Positions 17,508 through 25,268 of a DNA stretch of 39,936 nt are shown here, one piece after another; position 1 is the stretch's first letter, and the number at the start of each line of letters is the position of its first letter. Under the pieces are notes generated by a model, which was not told the origin of the DNA, did not search any database, and worked only from the letters and a program-made list of their open reading frames with translations. Source of the stretch: JBMNTP01 sp050945795 (lineage in GTDB: Bacteria; Bacillota; Clostridia; Christensenellales; MGBC116941); the NCBI GenBank assembly GCA_050945795.1, contig JBMNTP010000018.1, positions 1 through 39,936 of the forward strand. Direction: 5' to 3'. The position numbers and the translations under genes were made by a program.

Positions 17508-17704
17508 AAACTTTTCTCCTTTATATATAGAATAATTGATTACAATAAAAACAGCGCGCGGCTGCGCGCAAACTGACACCGGCTAAAAAGCGTTAATATC
17601 TCATCTTTAAAGCAAACCCGCCCGCCTTATATACATGTTAGCAAAGTCGGCATGGCCGAGTCGATTAACCGGCGCGGAATCACGGCTTCCGCTCAAAATT
17701 AGTT
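17508..17704 (-). promoter_or_regulatory. Structured leader of asd-dapA-dapB, class unknown
   Basis: About 200 nt of untranslated leader follow from the promoter at 17711-17739. On the minus strand it contains a six-bp hairpin GCGGAA/TTCCGC with a seven-base loop (near 17673-17691), a second possible stem GCCG/CGGC just after it, and, closest to the gene, a terminator-like hairpin (see 17544-17569). Size and position suit attenuation, yet I do not see the conserved core of the lysine riboswitch or the T-box sequence. Regulation by an unrecognised RNA or by a leader peptide is possible. Confidence 0.45.
17544..17569 (-). terminator. Terminator-like hairpin in the asd leader (possible attenuator)
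   Basis: Reading toward asd: GCGCGC, loop AGCC, GCGCGC (17569-17554), then TGTTTTTATT. It sits 36-60 bases before the asd start and after the asd promoter, so it would cut the transcript short unless prevented. Confidence 0.6.
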
Positions 17705-17710
17705 ATTGCT

Positions 17711-17739
17711 ATACTACCATTGAGGAGTGTTAAAGTCAA
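17711..17739 (-). promoter_or_regulatory. Promoter of asd-dapA-dapB
   Basis: On the minus strand TTGACT (17739-17734), a 17-bp spacer, TAGTAT (17716-17711). Its -35 box lies six bases from the -35 box of the opposite promoter at 17746-17774, so one bound regulator could affect both. Confidence 0.7.
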
Positions 17740-17745
17740 TGGTGA

Positions 17746-17774
17746 TTGCATTTTAGGCGGCATTGCTTTATGAT
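17746..17774 (+). promoter_or_regulatory. Promoter of the M20 amidohydrolase gene
   Basis: TTGCAT (17746-17751), 17-bp spacer, TATGAT (17769-17774). The transcript would begin near 17781, 33 bases before the ATG at 17814, which has AAGGAGG at 17799-17805. Confidence 0.7.
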
Positions 17775-17813
17775 GAAAATATACGCTTAAAAACACATAA
17801 GGAGGTTTGTGGT

Positions 17814-18980
17814 ATGACAGTGGATACCTCTGTTTCTGAGCTGTTAAAGGAAGTTACAAGAGTAAGACGAGATTTGCACAAGATGCCGGAGCCCTGTTAT
17901 CAGGAAAGGAAAACCCAGGCTTATATATGGAATTATCTGTCGAAATTGGCGCCGGATTCGGTAGAAAAAATTGCCGATACCGGCGTTAAGGCTATATTCT
18001 ACTGCGATTTTCCAAGAAGGACGGTAGCTTTTAGGGCAGACATTGACGGCTTGGCGCTCACAGAGCTTAATCAATGCGAATATACATCCGAGCATGTAGG
18101 GTATATGCACGCTTGCGGGCATGACGGGCATACCGCACTGCTTTTGGTTTTCGCAAAATACATAAGTGAGCATAGAGACGAGCTTACCGACAATGTCGTT
18201 TTGCTGTTTCAGCCGGCCGAGGAGGGCAGCGGCGGGGCGGTAAGAATGATAGAGGAGGGCGCGCTAGATAACCCGAAGGTTGATATGCTGTTCGGTCTGC
18301 ATCTATGGCCGGATGTGCCAAAGGGCAGCATAGGCCTTAGGGAAGGCCCGACTATGGCGCAGACAAGCGAGATAGATATTACCATTACCGGAAAAAGCGC
18401 GCACGGCGCCAGTCCGCATAAGGGTATAGACGCTATTGTTGTAGCGGCTGACTTTGTACAGGCGATGCAAACGGTCGTTACCCGCTCTATAAATCCATAT
18501 GAAAAGGCGCTTATAACTATAGGCAAAATAACAGGCGGGGAAAGCCGCAACATACTGCCTGAAAAGGTAGTTATGCAAGGCACAGTGCGCACATTTAACT
18601 CCAAAGTTTATGCTGACATTGAGGAGCGGATTAAGGCGCTGCTTAGCGGTATCGAAGCGGGATACGGCGTTACGACGGAGTTTAAGCAGGTTATGCATTA
18701 TCCTGTTTTAAACAATCCGGTTTTCCTTACAGAGTATCTAGCGGAAATACTCGGATACGAGGATATAGTGGTACTAGATGAGATAATGGCGGCGGAGGAT
18801 TTCAGCTTTTATCAGCAAAAAGTGCCGGGTGTATTCTTCTTCCTGGGCATAGGTGACGATGAAAAAGGCGCGCATCCGCTGCACAGCAATCTTTTTGATT
18901 TCGACGAGACGGCGCTGCTTAACGGACTTGAAATCTACAGGCGGATACTCGGATTGGGACAGCAGGAGGATAAGACATAA
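17814..18980 (+). CDS. M20D-family amidohydrolase, possible N-acetyldiaminopimelate deacetylase (388 aa)
   Basis: Dinuclear zinc amidohydrolase of the M20 family. Metal ligands can be followed: Cys101 and His103 in HACGHDGH, Glu136-Glu137 in PAEEG, His163 in FGLHLWP, and a last His in HPLHSNLFDFDE near the end; a lid/dimerisation domain (about residues 180-290, with KSAHGASPHKG) is inserted. ATG 17814 is used since AAGGAGG precedes it and the upstream TTG at 17763 overlaps the promoter. The family removes acyl groups from amino acids, hippurate, indole-auxin conjugates or N-acetyl-diaminopimelate. Sharing a divergent promoter region with asd-dapA-dapB favours the last (DapL), but dapH and other partners are not seen, so the substrate remains open. 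Confidence 0.85.
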   Translation: MTVDTSVSELLKEVTRVRRDLHKMPEPCYQERKTQAYIWNYLSKLAPDSVEKIADTGVKAIFYCDFPRRTVAFRADIDGLALTELNQCEYTSEHVGYMHACGHDGHTALLLVFAKYISEHRDELTDNVVLLFQPAEEGSGGAVRMIEEGALDNPKVDMLFGLHLWPDVPKGSIGLREGPTMAQTSEIDITITGKSAHGASPHKGIDAIVVAADFVQAMQTVVTRSINPYEKALITIGKITGGESRNILPEKVVMQGTVRTFNSKVYADIEERIKALLSGIEAGYGVTTEFKQVMHYPVLNNPVFLTEYLAEILGYEDIVVLDEIMAAEDFSFYQQKVPGVFFFLGIGDDEKGAHPLHSNLFDFDETALLNGLEIYRRILGLGQQEDKT

Positions 18981-18981
18981 T

Positions 18982-19770
18982 ATGGACAGCTACGGGCATT
19001 TTGCCAGCGTTTACGATACGCTTATGGACGATGTGGACTATGGCAAATGGGCGGAATATATTGAAATGTTGCTAAGTGAAAACGGTCATAATTCAAGACT
19101 GAGAATAGCTGAGGCGGCTTGCGGCACCGGCTCTATAAGCGTAAAGCTTGGGAAAAGGCATGAAATTATAGCGTCGGATATATCGCCGGATATGCTAGAA
19201 AGGGCGGCGGAAAAATGCCGAAAGGCGGGTCTTTCGGTAAAGCTTATTTGCCAGGATATGAGAAAGCTTAAGCTTCACAGCGGGGTTGAAGCGGTTATAA
19301 GCTGCTGTGATGGAGTAAACTATCTTAGGAAAAAGGACGATGTTTTAGACTTTTTTACCGCGGCAAGGCAGGCTCTTAAGCCGGGCGGCCTGCTGCTTTT
19401 TGATATAAGCAGCGAGTTTAAGCTATCAAATACCATGAACAACGCCTTTTTCGGCGAGGACAGGGAGAATATAGCTTACCTGTGGCAAAACACATATAAT
19501 ACAAAGACAAAAATAGTACAGATGGATTTAAGCCTTTTTATAAAGCGGCCGGACGGCGCTTTTGAAAGGCACAGGGAAACGCATTTGCAAAGAGCGTATA
19601 GCGAGGCTGAAATAAGCGATATGCTTGAGGAATGCGGATTTGAAGTTAAAGCGGTATACGAATGCTTTACAACAGAAGCTCCTTTGCCAAGAAGCCCGCG
19701 CATACAGTTTGTAGCGGCGGCGAAGGAGGAGCGCAGAAGATACGGCAAAAATAAAGGCATTAGAGGATAA
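18982..19770 (+). CDS. Class I SAM-dependent methyltransferase (262 aa)
   Basis: Soluble methyltransferase of unknown substrate. Starts MDSYGHFASVYDTLMDDVDY, an N-terminal cap common to small-molecule methyltransferases of Bacillota. Motif I is EAACGTGS (near residue 45), motif II ends ASDIS, and a Trp-poor beta-rich C-terminal part follows. ATG 18982 comes right after the amidohydrolase stop (two-base gap), with GGAGG at 18965-18969 inside that gene; an open frame further upstream overlaps the amidohydrolase and is not used. Two bases before hslO, so the three genes look co-transcribed. Similar proteins are annotated only at family level. Confidence 0.8.
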   Translation: MDSYGHFASVYDTLMDDVDYGKWAEYIEMLLSENGHNSRLRIAEAACGTGSISVKLGKRHEIIASDISPDMLERAAEKCRKAGLSVKLICQDMRKLKLHSGVEAVISCCDGVNYLRKKDDVLDFFTAARQALKPGGLLLFDISSEFKLSNTMNNAFFGEDRENIAYLWQNTYNTKTKIVQMDLSLFIKRPDGAFERHRETHLQRAYSEAEISDMLEECGFEVKAVYECFTTEAPLPRSPRIQFVAAAKEERRRYGKNKGIRG

Positions 19771-19772
19771 CA

Positions 19773-20675
19773 ATGGCGGATATACTTATAAAAGGCATTA
19801 TTGACGGATACGTCAATGTTTACGCGATAGACGGTCGCGAAATGGTGGAAGAAGCAAGGCTTACTCACGGCACATGGCCGGTATGCACGGCGGCGCTCGG
19901 CAGGGCGCTTATGGCTACCGCGATGATGGCGGAGATGATAAAGCATGACGATGGCAGGCTGTCGGTAACTATAAAAGGCGGGGGGCCTGCCGGCTCAATA
20001 GTTACGGCGGGAAGGCCGGGCGGATTTGTTAAAGGATATATAGATGAGCCGAGAGTAGATTTGCCTACAAACGCTAAGGGCAAGCTTGATGTAGGAGGGG
20101 CGGTCGGCCGTGACGGCAGGCTTACAGTTGTTAAAGACCTGGGCATGAAAGAGCCGTATTCAGGCAGCGTGAGGCTGGTTAGTGGAGAGTTGGGCGAGGA
20201 TTTCGCCGCTTATTTCGCTATAAGCGAGCAACAGCCCGCCGCCGTATATCTGGGCGTTATGATATCGCCGGATGAAAAGGTGCTCTCGGCGGGAGGGTTT
20301 ATTATAATGCCTATGCCGCAATGTCCGGAGGAAACGATACAAAAGCTTGAAAACGCCATGCCAAGAGCATTGAAAATGTCGGCGGAACTGGCAGCAGGAA
20401 AACCGATAAGCAATTTCCTTATATCGGCGTTTGAAGGCATGGATTTTAAAGTGACGGAAACGGGCGGGGCGACTTTTGAATGCGACTGCGGCGAAGATAG
20501 GATTGAGCAGGTGTTGGTTTCTTTAGGTAAAGAGGAGCTTGAGGATATGCTGGTACAGGATGACGGGGCGGAGATAACCTGTCATTTCTGTATGAAAAAG
20601 TATACCTTTAGCGGCGATGAGCTAAGGCGGGTTATAGACGATGCGTCGCAGCCCAATAATGGGGCGAGGCAGTAA
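19773..20675 (+). CDS. hslO: Redox-regulated chaperone Hsp33 (300 aa)
   Basis: Holdase chaperone switched on by oxidation and unfolding. The N-terminal substrate-binding domain (GWPVCTAALGRAL-like segment near residue 35, then GGGPAGSI and GGFVKGY) is followed by a helical linker and the C-terminal zinc switch with the CxC-CxxC pattern: Cys237, Cys239, Cys270, Cys273. Length is standard. Translated from ATG 19773 directly behind the methyltransferase gene. Confidence 0.95.
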   Translation: MADILIKGIIDGYVNVYAIDGREMVEEARLTHGTWPVCTAALGRALMATAMMAEMIKHDDGRLSVTIKGGGPAGSIVTAGRPGGFVKGYIDEPRVDLPTNAKGKLDVGGAVGRDGRLTVVKDLGMKEPYSGSVRLVSGELGEDFAAYFAISEQQPAAVYLGVMISPDEKVLSAGGFIIMPMPQCPEETIQKLENAMPRALKMSAELAAGKPISNFLISAFEGMDFKVTETGGATFECDCGEDRIEQVLVSLGKEELEDMLVQDDGAEITCHFCMKKYTFSGDELRRVIDDASQPNNGARQ

Positions 20676-20693
20676 ATACCACGCGAGTTTGAG

Positions 20694-20722
20694 TTTAATA
20701 TATTATTTGCGTGTGCTATAAT
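20694..20722 (+). promoter_or_regulatory. Promoter of the TPR protein gene
   Basis: TTTAAT (20694-20699), 17-bp spacer, and TATAAT (20717-20722) preceded by TGC, an extended -10 element that would make up for the weak -35 box. Confidence 0.65.
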
Positions 20723-20791
20723 AGCGACGAAAACGAATACATATAAGTATACGCATGTTATGTTATTTGGAAGGGCAAAGGGGGTTGAGCT

Positions 20792-21799
20792 GTGGCTGTA
20801 CGCGCTTTTTCCAAGAAAGTTTTGTATTTTCACAATGCCGGCCGGGTGCTTTATAACAAAGCTTGCCGGTTGGTTGATAACAATAAGCTTATTGAGGGAT
20901 TAGAGTATTTTAGAAAAGCGGTTAAGCTGGAGCCGGAAAACATAGAGTATATGTTGGCGCTAGCGGAAACTTACACGGATATGAGTTGCTTTGAAGAGTC
21001 CAACGCCGTATTGGATACCATTATGGAGGCGGGGGAGGAAATGGCCGACTGTGTATACCTTATGGGCTGCAACTATCTTGGGATGCATGATTACTATAAG
21101 GCAAAAGACAGCTTTTCACTCTACCTTGACATAGAACCGGACGGAGAATATGCCGACCAGGCGCTTGAAATAGTAGAAATAATGCGGGACAATAACCTTA
21201 CCGAACGGCATCCAAGAGCGGTGGTTGACGCGGCTATAAAGGGCAAGGAAAGCCTTGATAAAGGCGAATTTAAAAAGGCAATAAGCCTTTATGAAAAGCT
21301 GCTTAGCGAATACCCTTACGCCGACTTTGTAAAGAACAATATGGCGCTGGCGTATTATTGCGACGAGCAGCCGGATAAAGCTATAAGCGTGTGCCGTTCT
21401 GTGCTTGAATCAAGGCCGGAGAATATACATGCCAACTGCAATCTCGCTATATTCCTTTCCGGAGTTGATGAAAAGGCGGAAGCCAAAAAGGTAATTCAAA
21501 AAGTGCTTAGTATGGATGTAAGCGAGCCGGAGGACATAAATAAAGTGGCGCTGACGTTATGTGAGCTGAATATGCATGAGGAGGCGCTGGTATACCTAAG
21601 GCGGGTATTAGCTTATAGGCCTTATGATAAAAAACTGCTGCATTATAAGGCAATAGCGCTTTACAACTGCGGTGAGTTTCAAGAAGCGGCAGACTGCTGG
21701 CGGAAAATATCAAGGATAGATCCGGATAATAAAGTTCCGGCTTACTATCTAAACCTTATATTATTAAAAAGACAGCTTAAACACAGGCAGGATAGATAA
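20792..21799 (+). CDS. Tetratricopeptide-repeat protein (335 aa)
   Basis: Cytosolic scaffold-type protein made almost wholly of TPR helical pairs. Repeats with the usual W/L-G-Y-A-F-A-P spacing can be seen at about residues 20-53 (YFRKAVKLEPENIEY), 54-87, 88-121, 149-182, 183-216, 217-250 and 251-315 (YLRRVLAYRPYDKK). No signal peptide or membrane helix. GTG 20792 is taken as start because AAAGGGGG stands seven bases upstream at 20777-20784. Its partner is unknown. It has its own promoter and terminator, so it is a single-gene unit. Confidence 0.8.
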   Translation: MAVRAFSKKVLYFHNAGRVLYNKACRLVDNNKLIEGLEYFRKAVKLEPENIEYMLALAETYTDMSCFEESNAVLDTIMEAGEEMADCVYLMGCNYLGMHDYYKAKDSFSLYLDIEPDGEYADQALEIVEIMRDNNLTERHPRAVVDAAIKGKESLDKGEFKKAISLYEKLLSEYPYADFVKNNMALAYYCDEQPDKAISVCRSVLESRPENIHANCNLAIFLSGVDEKAEAKKVIQKVLSMDVSEPEDINKVALTLCELNMHEEALVYLRRVLAYRPYDKKLLHYKAIALYNCGEFQEAADCWRKISRIDPDNKVPAYYLNLILLKRQLKHRQDR

Positions 21800-21812
21800 A
21801 TAGAGACATTAT

Positions 21813-21836
21813 GGCCGGGAAATACCCGGCCTTTTT
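21813..21836 (+). terminator. Intrinsic terminator after the TPR gene
   Basis: Seven-bp stem GGCCGGG/CCCGGCC (21813-21819 with 21825-21831), loop AAATA, then five T, 14 bp past the stop codon. Confidence 0.92.
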
Positions 21837-21879
21837 ATATGCCGCCGCCCTTATTGATATAAGGACGCATGGCGAGAGA

Positions 21880-21908
21880 TTGACAGCCGGATGGTCATAA
21901 CATAAAAT
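21880..21908 (+). promoter_or_regulatory. Promoter of the btu operon
   Basis: TTGACA (21880-21885), 17-bp spacer, TAAAAT (21903-21908). Transcription should begin near 21915, exactly where the riboswitch begins. Confidence 0.8.
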
Positions 21909-21914
21909 CGTATA

Positions 21915-22080
21915 TGAAACAGGCAGGAGTCCGTATGGATAATAGGGAAGCGGGTGAAAATCCCGCGCGGTCCCGCCGCTGTAACGGAGGAGCGCTGTCC
22001 AATATGCCACTGGTGGTTTAATCCGCCGGGAAGGCGGGCAGGGCGATGAAACTGAGCCAGAAGACCTGCTTTTGTCTGTA
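21915..22080 (+). promoter_or_regulatory. Cobalamin riboswitch aptamer
   Basis: Adenosylcobalamin/cobalamin-sensing RNA. The conserved blocks appear in order: AATAGGGAAGCGGGTGAAAA near 21950, the B12-box surroundings CGGTCCCGCCGCTGTAACGG near 21968, AATATGCCACTG near 22001, GGGAAGGCGGGCAGGGCGATG near 22028, and GAGCCAGAAGACCTGC near 22055. It lies upstream of a B12-type ABC transporter, which fits repression of uptake when cobalamin is plentiful. Confidence 0.93.
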
Positions 22081-22102
22081 TAAACGCAAGGCTCTGCGGA
22101 GT

Positions 22103-22159
22103 ATGGGGAGGCGTGTATTTTATGTGCGCAAAAATCCCCGTTTATGATCGGGGATTTTT
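22103..22159 (+). terminator. Expression platform of the cobalamin riboswitch
   Basis: Terminator stem of 11 bp, AAAAATCCCCG/CGGGGATTTTT (22130-22140 with 22149-22159), loop of eight. An upstream ATGGGGA (22103-22109) can pair with TCCCCGT (22135-22141), which would break the terminator; this is a plausible antiterminator. It indicates transcriptional control of btuF, 47 bp downstream. Confidence 0.75.
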
Positions 22160-22205
22160 CTATTCGCGGCCTTGCGCAATAAATGATTTGCGGAGGACAA
22201 ACATT

Positions 22206-23258
22206 ATGAGGAACTTAAAACTTTACTCACTTCTTTTGGCATTGCTGCTGGCGATATCGCTTATAGCCGGATGCGCGCCGGCTAACGAAACGCCGCCGGC
22301 CGGCGCGGAAACGCAGCAGACGGCGCAGGATACGGCGGCGTCGACGCCGGATAGTACGGGCGGCGTTACTGTCAAGGACGCGGAAGGCAACGATGTATTT
22401 ATTGAAGAAGCGCCGGTAAATATTGTAGCGCTGCCTTTGTGGCAGGCCGAGATAGTGTTATCGCTTATAGAGGCGGACAGGATTGCCGCAGTAAGCAGCT
22501 ATTTTGATAGCGGTGCGCTCAGCGCCGCTTCAGACAAGGCGGCACAGGTAGCAGGCAGAGCGCACAGCGAAGCCGAGGTTATACTCGGGTTTTGGCCCGA
22601 CCTTGTACTGCTCGACACCTTCAACGACCCTGACGGCAGCCTAAAAAAATCGCTTGAGGAGGCGGGGGTTACGGTGCTGGTGCTGGAATCACCGTTAGAT
22701 TTTGAAGCTATAAGAGAGAATGTTAAAACAATAGCGGACGCGCTACATGCAAGCGAAAAAGGAGAAGCGCTTATTTCTGAAATGGACGCAGTGCTTGATG
22801 GCGTTTTAGAAAAAGTCGGTACAATTGCCGGGGATGAAAAAGCCGGAGTAATGTACTATGAGGACTATTTCGACGCATCAGGAACTAGCGCCGGTATGCT
22901 GGCGGCATATGGGCAGGGCTCTCCTTTTAATGCCATTTGCGAGGCGGCGGGGGTTATAAATGTATGCACCGCGCCGGATTATTCGCCTATAAGCAAGGAA
23001 AAGGTTGTTGCGGAGTGGAAGCCGGATGTGCTTATAGTGCCGGGAATACAGTTTGATGAAAACTGGACGCCTGTTGAGGATAACGGCAAGGCGGCAAAAG
23101 AGGCGATAGAAAACGACGAGGTGATGGCGGGGATTGAGGCAGTTAAGCAAGGCCGCATATACGCGCTAAGCGAGCAGTATCGCGGCTCGACATCGCATTA
23201 TATGGCGTATGCTGTAAAAGAGCTGGCCGAGCTGTGCTATCCCGAGCTTTTTAAATAA
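22206..23258 (+). CDS. btuF: Cobalamin ABC transporter substrate-binding lipoprotein BtuF-like (350 aa)
   Basis: Extracellular, lipid-anchored binding protein of the periplasmic-binding type 2 (BtuF/FepB) fold. The signal peptide (MRNLKLYSLL followed by a hydrophobic stretch) ends in lipobox LIAGC with lipidated Cys23; a low-complexity Ala/Thr/Pro spacer follows to about residue 55. The folded part has the two-lobe pattern around NIVALPLWQAE and PDLVLLDTFNDP with a long connecting helix near residue 200. ATG 22206 with GGAGGA at 22192-22197; an upstream ATG at 22113 would cover the riboswitch terminator and spoil the signal peptide. Substrate is assigned from the riboswitch; the fold alone would also allow a siderophore or haem. 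Confidence 0.85.
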   Translation: MRNLKLYSLLLALLLAISLIAGCAPANETPPAGAETQQTAQDTAASTPDSTGGVTVKDAEGNDVFIEEAPVNIVALPLWQAEIVLSLIEADRIAAVSSYFDSGALSAASDKAAQVAGRAHSEAEVILGFWPDLVLLDTFNDPDGSLKKSLEEAGVTVLVLESPLDFEAIRENVKTIADALHASEKGEALISEMDAVLDGVLEKVGTIAGDEKAGVMYYEDYFDASGTSAGMLAAYGQGSPFNAICEAAGVINVCTAPDYSPISKEKVVAEWKPDVLIVPGIQFDENWTPVEDNGKAAKEAIENDEVMAGIEAVKQGRIYALSEQYRGSTSHYMAYAVKELAELCYPELFK

Positions 23259-23262
23259 GAGC

Positions 23263-24333
23263 ATGAACAGCAGCGTAAGTAAAAATAAAGCTGTCGGCAA
23301 AATATCGACAGCTAAAATAACGATTATAGGGGCCGCATTGCTTTTGATATCGGCGGTATTGGCGATAGGAGCAGGCAGTACGGCTATACAGCCAGATAAG
23401 GTTGTATTGGCTTTGCTTGAAGGCGCGGGGCTTGCGCCTTCGGGCTCGGTGCCGGCTGAAACGTTGGCCGCCGTTTGCGCTATAAGGCTGCCGCGCGTGC
23501 TGTGCGGAGTTTTGGCGGGGGCGGGTCTGGCGGCGGCGGGTGTTGTTATGCAGGGCGTTTTTAGAAATCCGCTCGCCGATCCCGGACTGCTCGGCGTTTC
23601 AAGCGGGGCGAGCCTTGGCGCGCTTATTGCCATTATGGCGGGGGCGGGCGCTTTTATAGCGCTGCCTGCCTCAGCTTTTTTAGGAGCGCTTTTGGCCGTT
23701 TTTATGATACTCGGCATCTCTCTAGCTGCGTCGGGCAGGGGAGCCGCCCCGCCCGTTACTCTGGTGCTAGGGGGAATGGCGGTAAGCGCTATGTTTAACG
23801 CCGTTACGTTGCTTGTACTTACAGCTTCAAACGAATACCAAACATCGAGCTATATGTTTTGGACTATGGGCGGGCTTGCCAACAGAAGATTTGAGCATGT
23901 GTTTATAATGGCGGCGCCTGTTTTAATGTGCATTGCAGGTATAACGGCATGGGCGCCGAGACTAGATGTGCTTATGCTTGGAGATGAGGAGGCGCACTCG
24001 CTCGGCATACATCCGGTAAGAACGCGTGTTGCCATGATAGTAGCGGCGTCGCTGTGTACGGCGGCTATTGTATGCGTGAGCGGGCCTATAGGCTTTGTGG
24101 GGCTTATGGTTCCGCATATTATGAGAATGGCGGTAGGGCCGTCGCATAGAAGGCTTGTTGTAGCGTCTGTATTTGGCGGCGGCGTTTTTCTTACGGTATG
24201 CGACGCGTTTATAAGGCTGCTGTCCCAGATAAATGGCAGGGAATACTCTGTCGGCATACTCACAGCGCTTATAGGCGCTCCTTACTTTATTTATTTGCTT
24301 ATGAGAAAAGGCGGCCGGGGAGGTGTCTTTTGA
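23263..24333 (+). CDS. btuC: Cobalamin ABC transporter permease BtuC-like (356 aa)
   Basis: FecCD-family integral membrane subunit with about ten helices. Family signatures: RLPRVLCGVLAGAGLAAAG (near residue 73) and MQGVFRNPLADPGLLGVSSG (near 98-117), plus GPIGFVGLMVPHIMR near residue 275, which forms the coupling region for the ATPase. The N-terminal 15 residues are polar. Starts five bases after btuF with only a weak ribosome site, and its stop overlaps the btuD start by one base. Confidence 0.9.
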   Translation: MNSSVSKNKAVGKISTAKITIIGAALLLISAVLAIGAGSTAIQPDKVVLALLEGAGLAPSGSVPAETLAAVCAIRLPRVLCGVLAGAGLAAAGVVMQGVFRNPLADPGLLGVSSGASLGALIAIMAGAGAFIALPASAFLGALLAVFMILGISLAASGRGAAPPVTLVLGGMAVSAMFNAVTLLVLTASNEYQTSSYMFWTMGGLANRRFEHVFIMAAPVLMCIAGITAWAPRLDVLMLGDEEAHSLGIHPVRTRVAMIVAASLCTAAIVCVSGPIGFVGLMVPHIMRMAVGPSHRRLVVASVFGGGVFLTVCDAFIRLLSQINGREYSVGILTALIGAPYFIYLLMRKGGRGGVF

Positions 24334-25133
24334 TGCGGGGTGAAACTTCGAGCGCCTGGATAAGCGCCAGAGATATTGTTTACAGCGCGAAACAGCCGGA
24401 CGGCAGCTATGCGCGCATACTTAAAAAGGCGGGCATAACGGCTAATAAGGCGGAGGTTACCGGCATAATAGGCAAAAACGGCTCGGGAAAAACATCGCTT
24501 TTAAAGGCTATAGCTGCGCTGGTGCCGTTTGAAGGCGGTATAAGCGTTGGCGGTGTTGATGTGCGGAGCGCGCATCCTAGGAGGCTAGCTAAAGAGCTGG
24601 CATTTATGCGGCAAAACCCGTCGGTGGCGTTTTCGTTTACCGCGAAAGAAGTGGTGGCGATGGGGCGGTATCCATGGCGGGGCAGTTTTTCCTCTGAATC
24701 GAGCATCGACAGGCGAGAGACGTATGCGGCTATGGAGCTGGCGCAATGCTTAGAATATGCCGATAAGCCGGCGGTGACGCTGTCGGGCGGCGAGCTGCAA
24801 AGGGTTATGCTAGCGAGATGCATTGCGCAGCAGACGCCTGTTATGCTGCTTGATGAGCCGGCTTCAAGCCTTGATATTTATCACGCGCGGAGAGTGTTTG
24901 AGCTGTGCCGCTTTTTGGCGGAGCAGGGCAAGTGCATTGTTTGCGCTTTGCATGACCTTAGGCAGGCAGCGCGGTTTTGCTCAACGCTGTATCTTATTGA
25001 TGACGGGGAAATAATAGCCGGCGGAAAGCCGGAGGAGGTGTTGAGCCGGGAAAACATAAAGAAGGCTTTTGGCGTTACAGCGGGCATATACAAAAACCCC
25101 GCCGGAGAATGGGATTATTATACGGAAAAGTGA
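24333..25133 (+). CDS. btuD: Cobalamin ABC transporter ATPase BtuD-like (266 aa)
   Basis: Energises import through BtuC. Walker A GKNGSGKT (residues 47-54), Q-loop MRQNPSVAFSF, signature LSGGELQRVMLAR, Walker B VMLLDEPASSLD and the switch His in ALHDLRQA are complete. ATG 24333 shares its A with the btuC stop and has GGGGAGG at 24317-24323; an open frame reaching up to 24198 lies inside btuC and is rejected as coding. Closest to the FecE/BtuD group. Confidence 0.92.
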   Translation: MRGETSSAWISARDIVYSAKQPDGSYARILKKAGITANKAEVTGIIGKNGSGKTSLLKAIAALVPFEGGISVGGVDVRSAHPRRLAKELAFMRQNPSVAFSFTAKEVVAMGRYPWRGSFSSESSIDRRETYAAMELAQCLEYADKPAVTLSGGELQRVMLARCIAQQTPVMLLDEPASSLDIYHARRVFELCRFLAEQGKCIVCALHDLRQAARFCSTLYLIDDGEIIAGGKPEEVLSRENIKKAFGVTAGIYKNPAGEWDYYTEK

Positions 25134-25230
25134 GTTCGAGAGATGGCTTTGCCTCCGAAGGTTTGTTGTTTAAAGTTGAAACGGTATTTTTTTATTAAAA
25201 GCAGTTCTCAGCCCGCTTTTGGGCACGAAA

Positions 25231-25252
25231 AAAGCACCCGCTTGGGTGCTTT
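25231..25252. terminator. Terminator between btuD and the small minus-strand gene
   Basis: Nine-bp stem AAAGCACCC/GGGTGCTTT (25231-25239 with 25244-25252), loop GCTT. The minus-strand side is followed by a longer T-run (six T), so it mainly suits the 61-residue gene; it can also help end the btu transcript. Confidence 0.8.
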
Positions 25253-25268
25253 GATAACAAGTCGATTT

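Noticed and set aside
17645..17695. tRNA-like stretch on the plus strand (GGCATGGCCGAG followed by a five-bp stem with a seven-base loop)
   Set aside because: It resembles a D-arm plus anticodon arm, but there is no T-arm with TTCGA, no acceptor stem pairing, and position 33 is not T. The same hairpin is better read as part of the minus-strand asd leader.
17508..17710. Lysine riboswitch or T-box in the asd leader
   Set aside because: Expected from gene context, but the AGAGG-type core of the lysine class and the T-box sequence AGGGTGG are not visible; kept as an unclassified leader.
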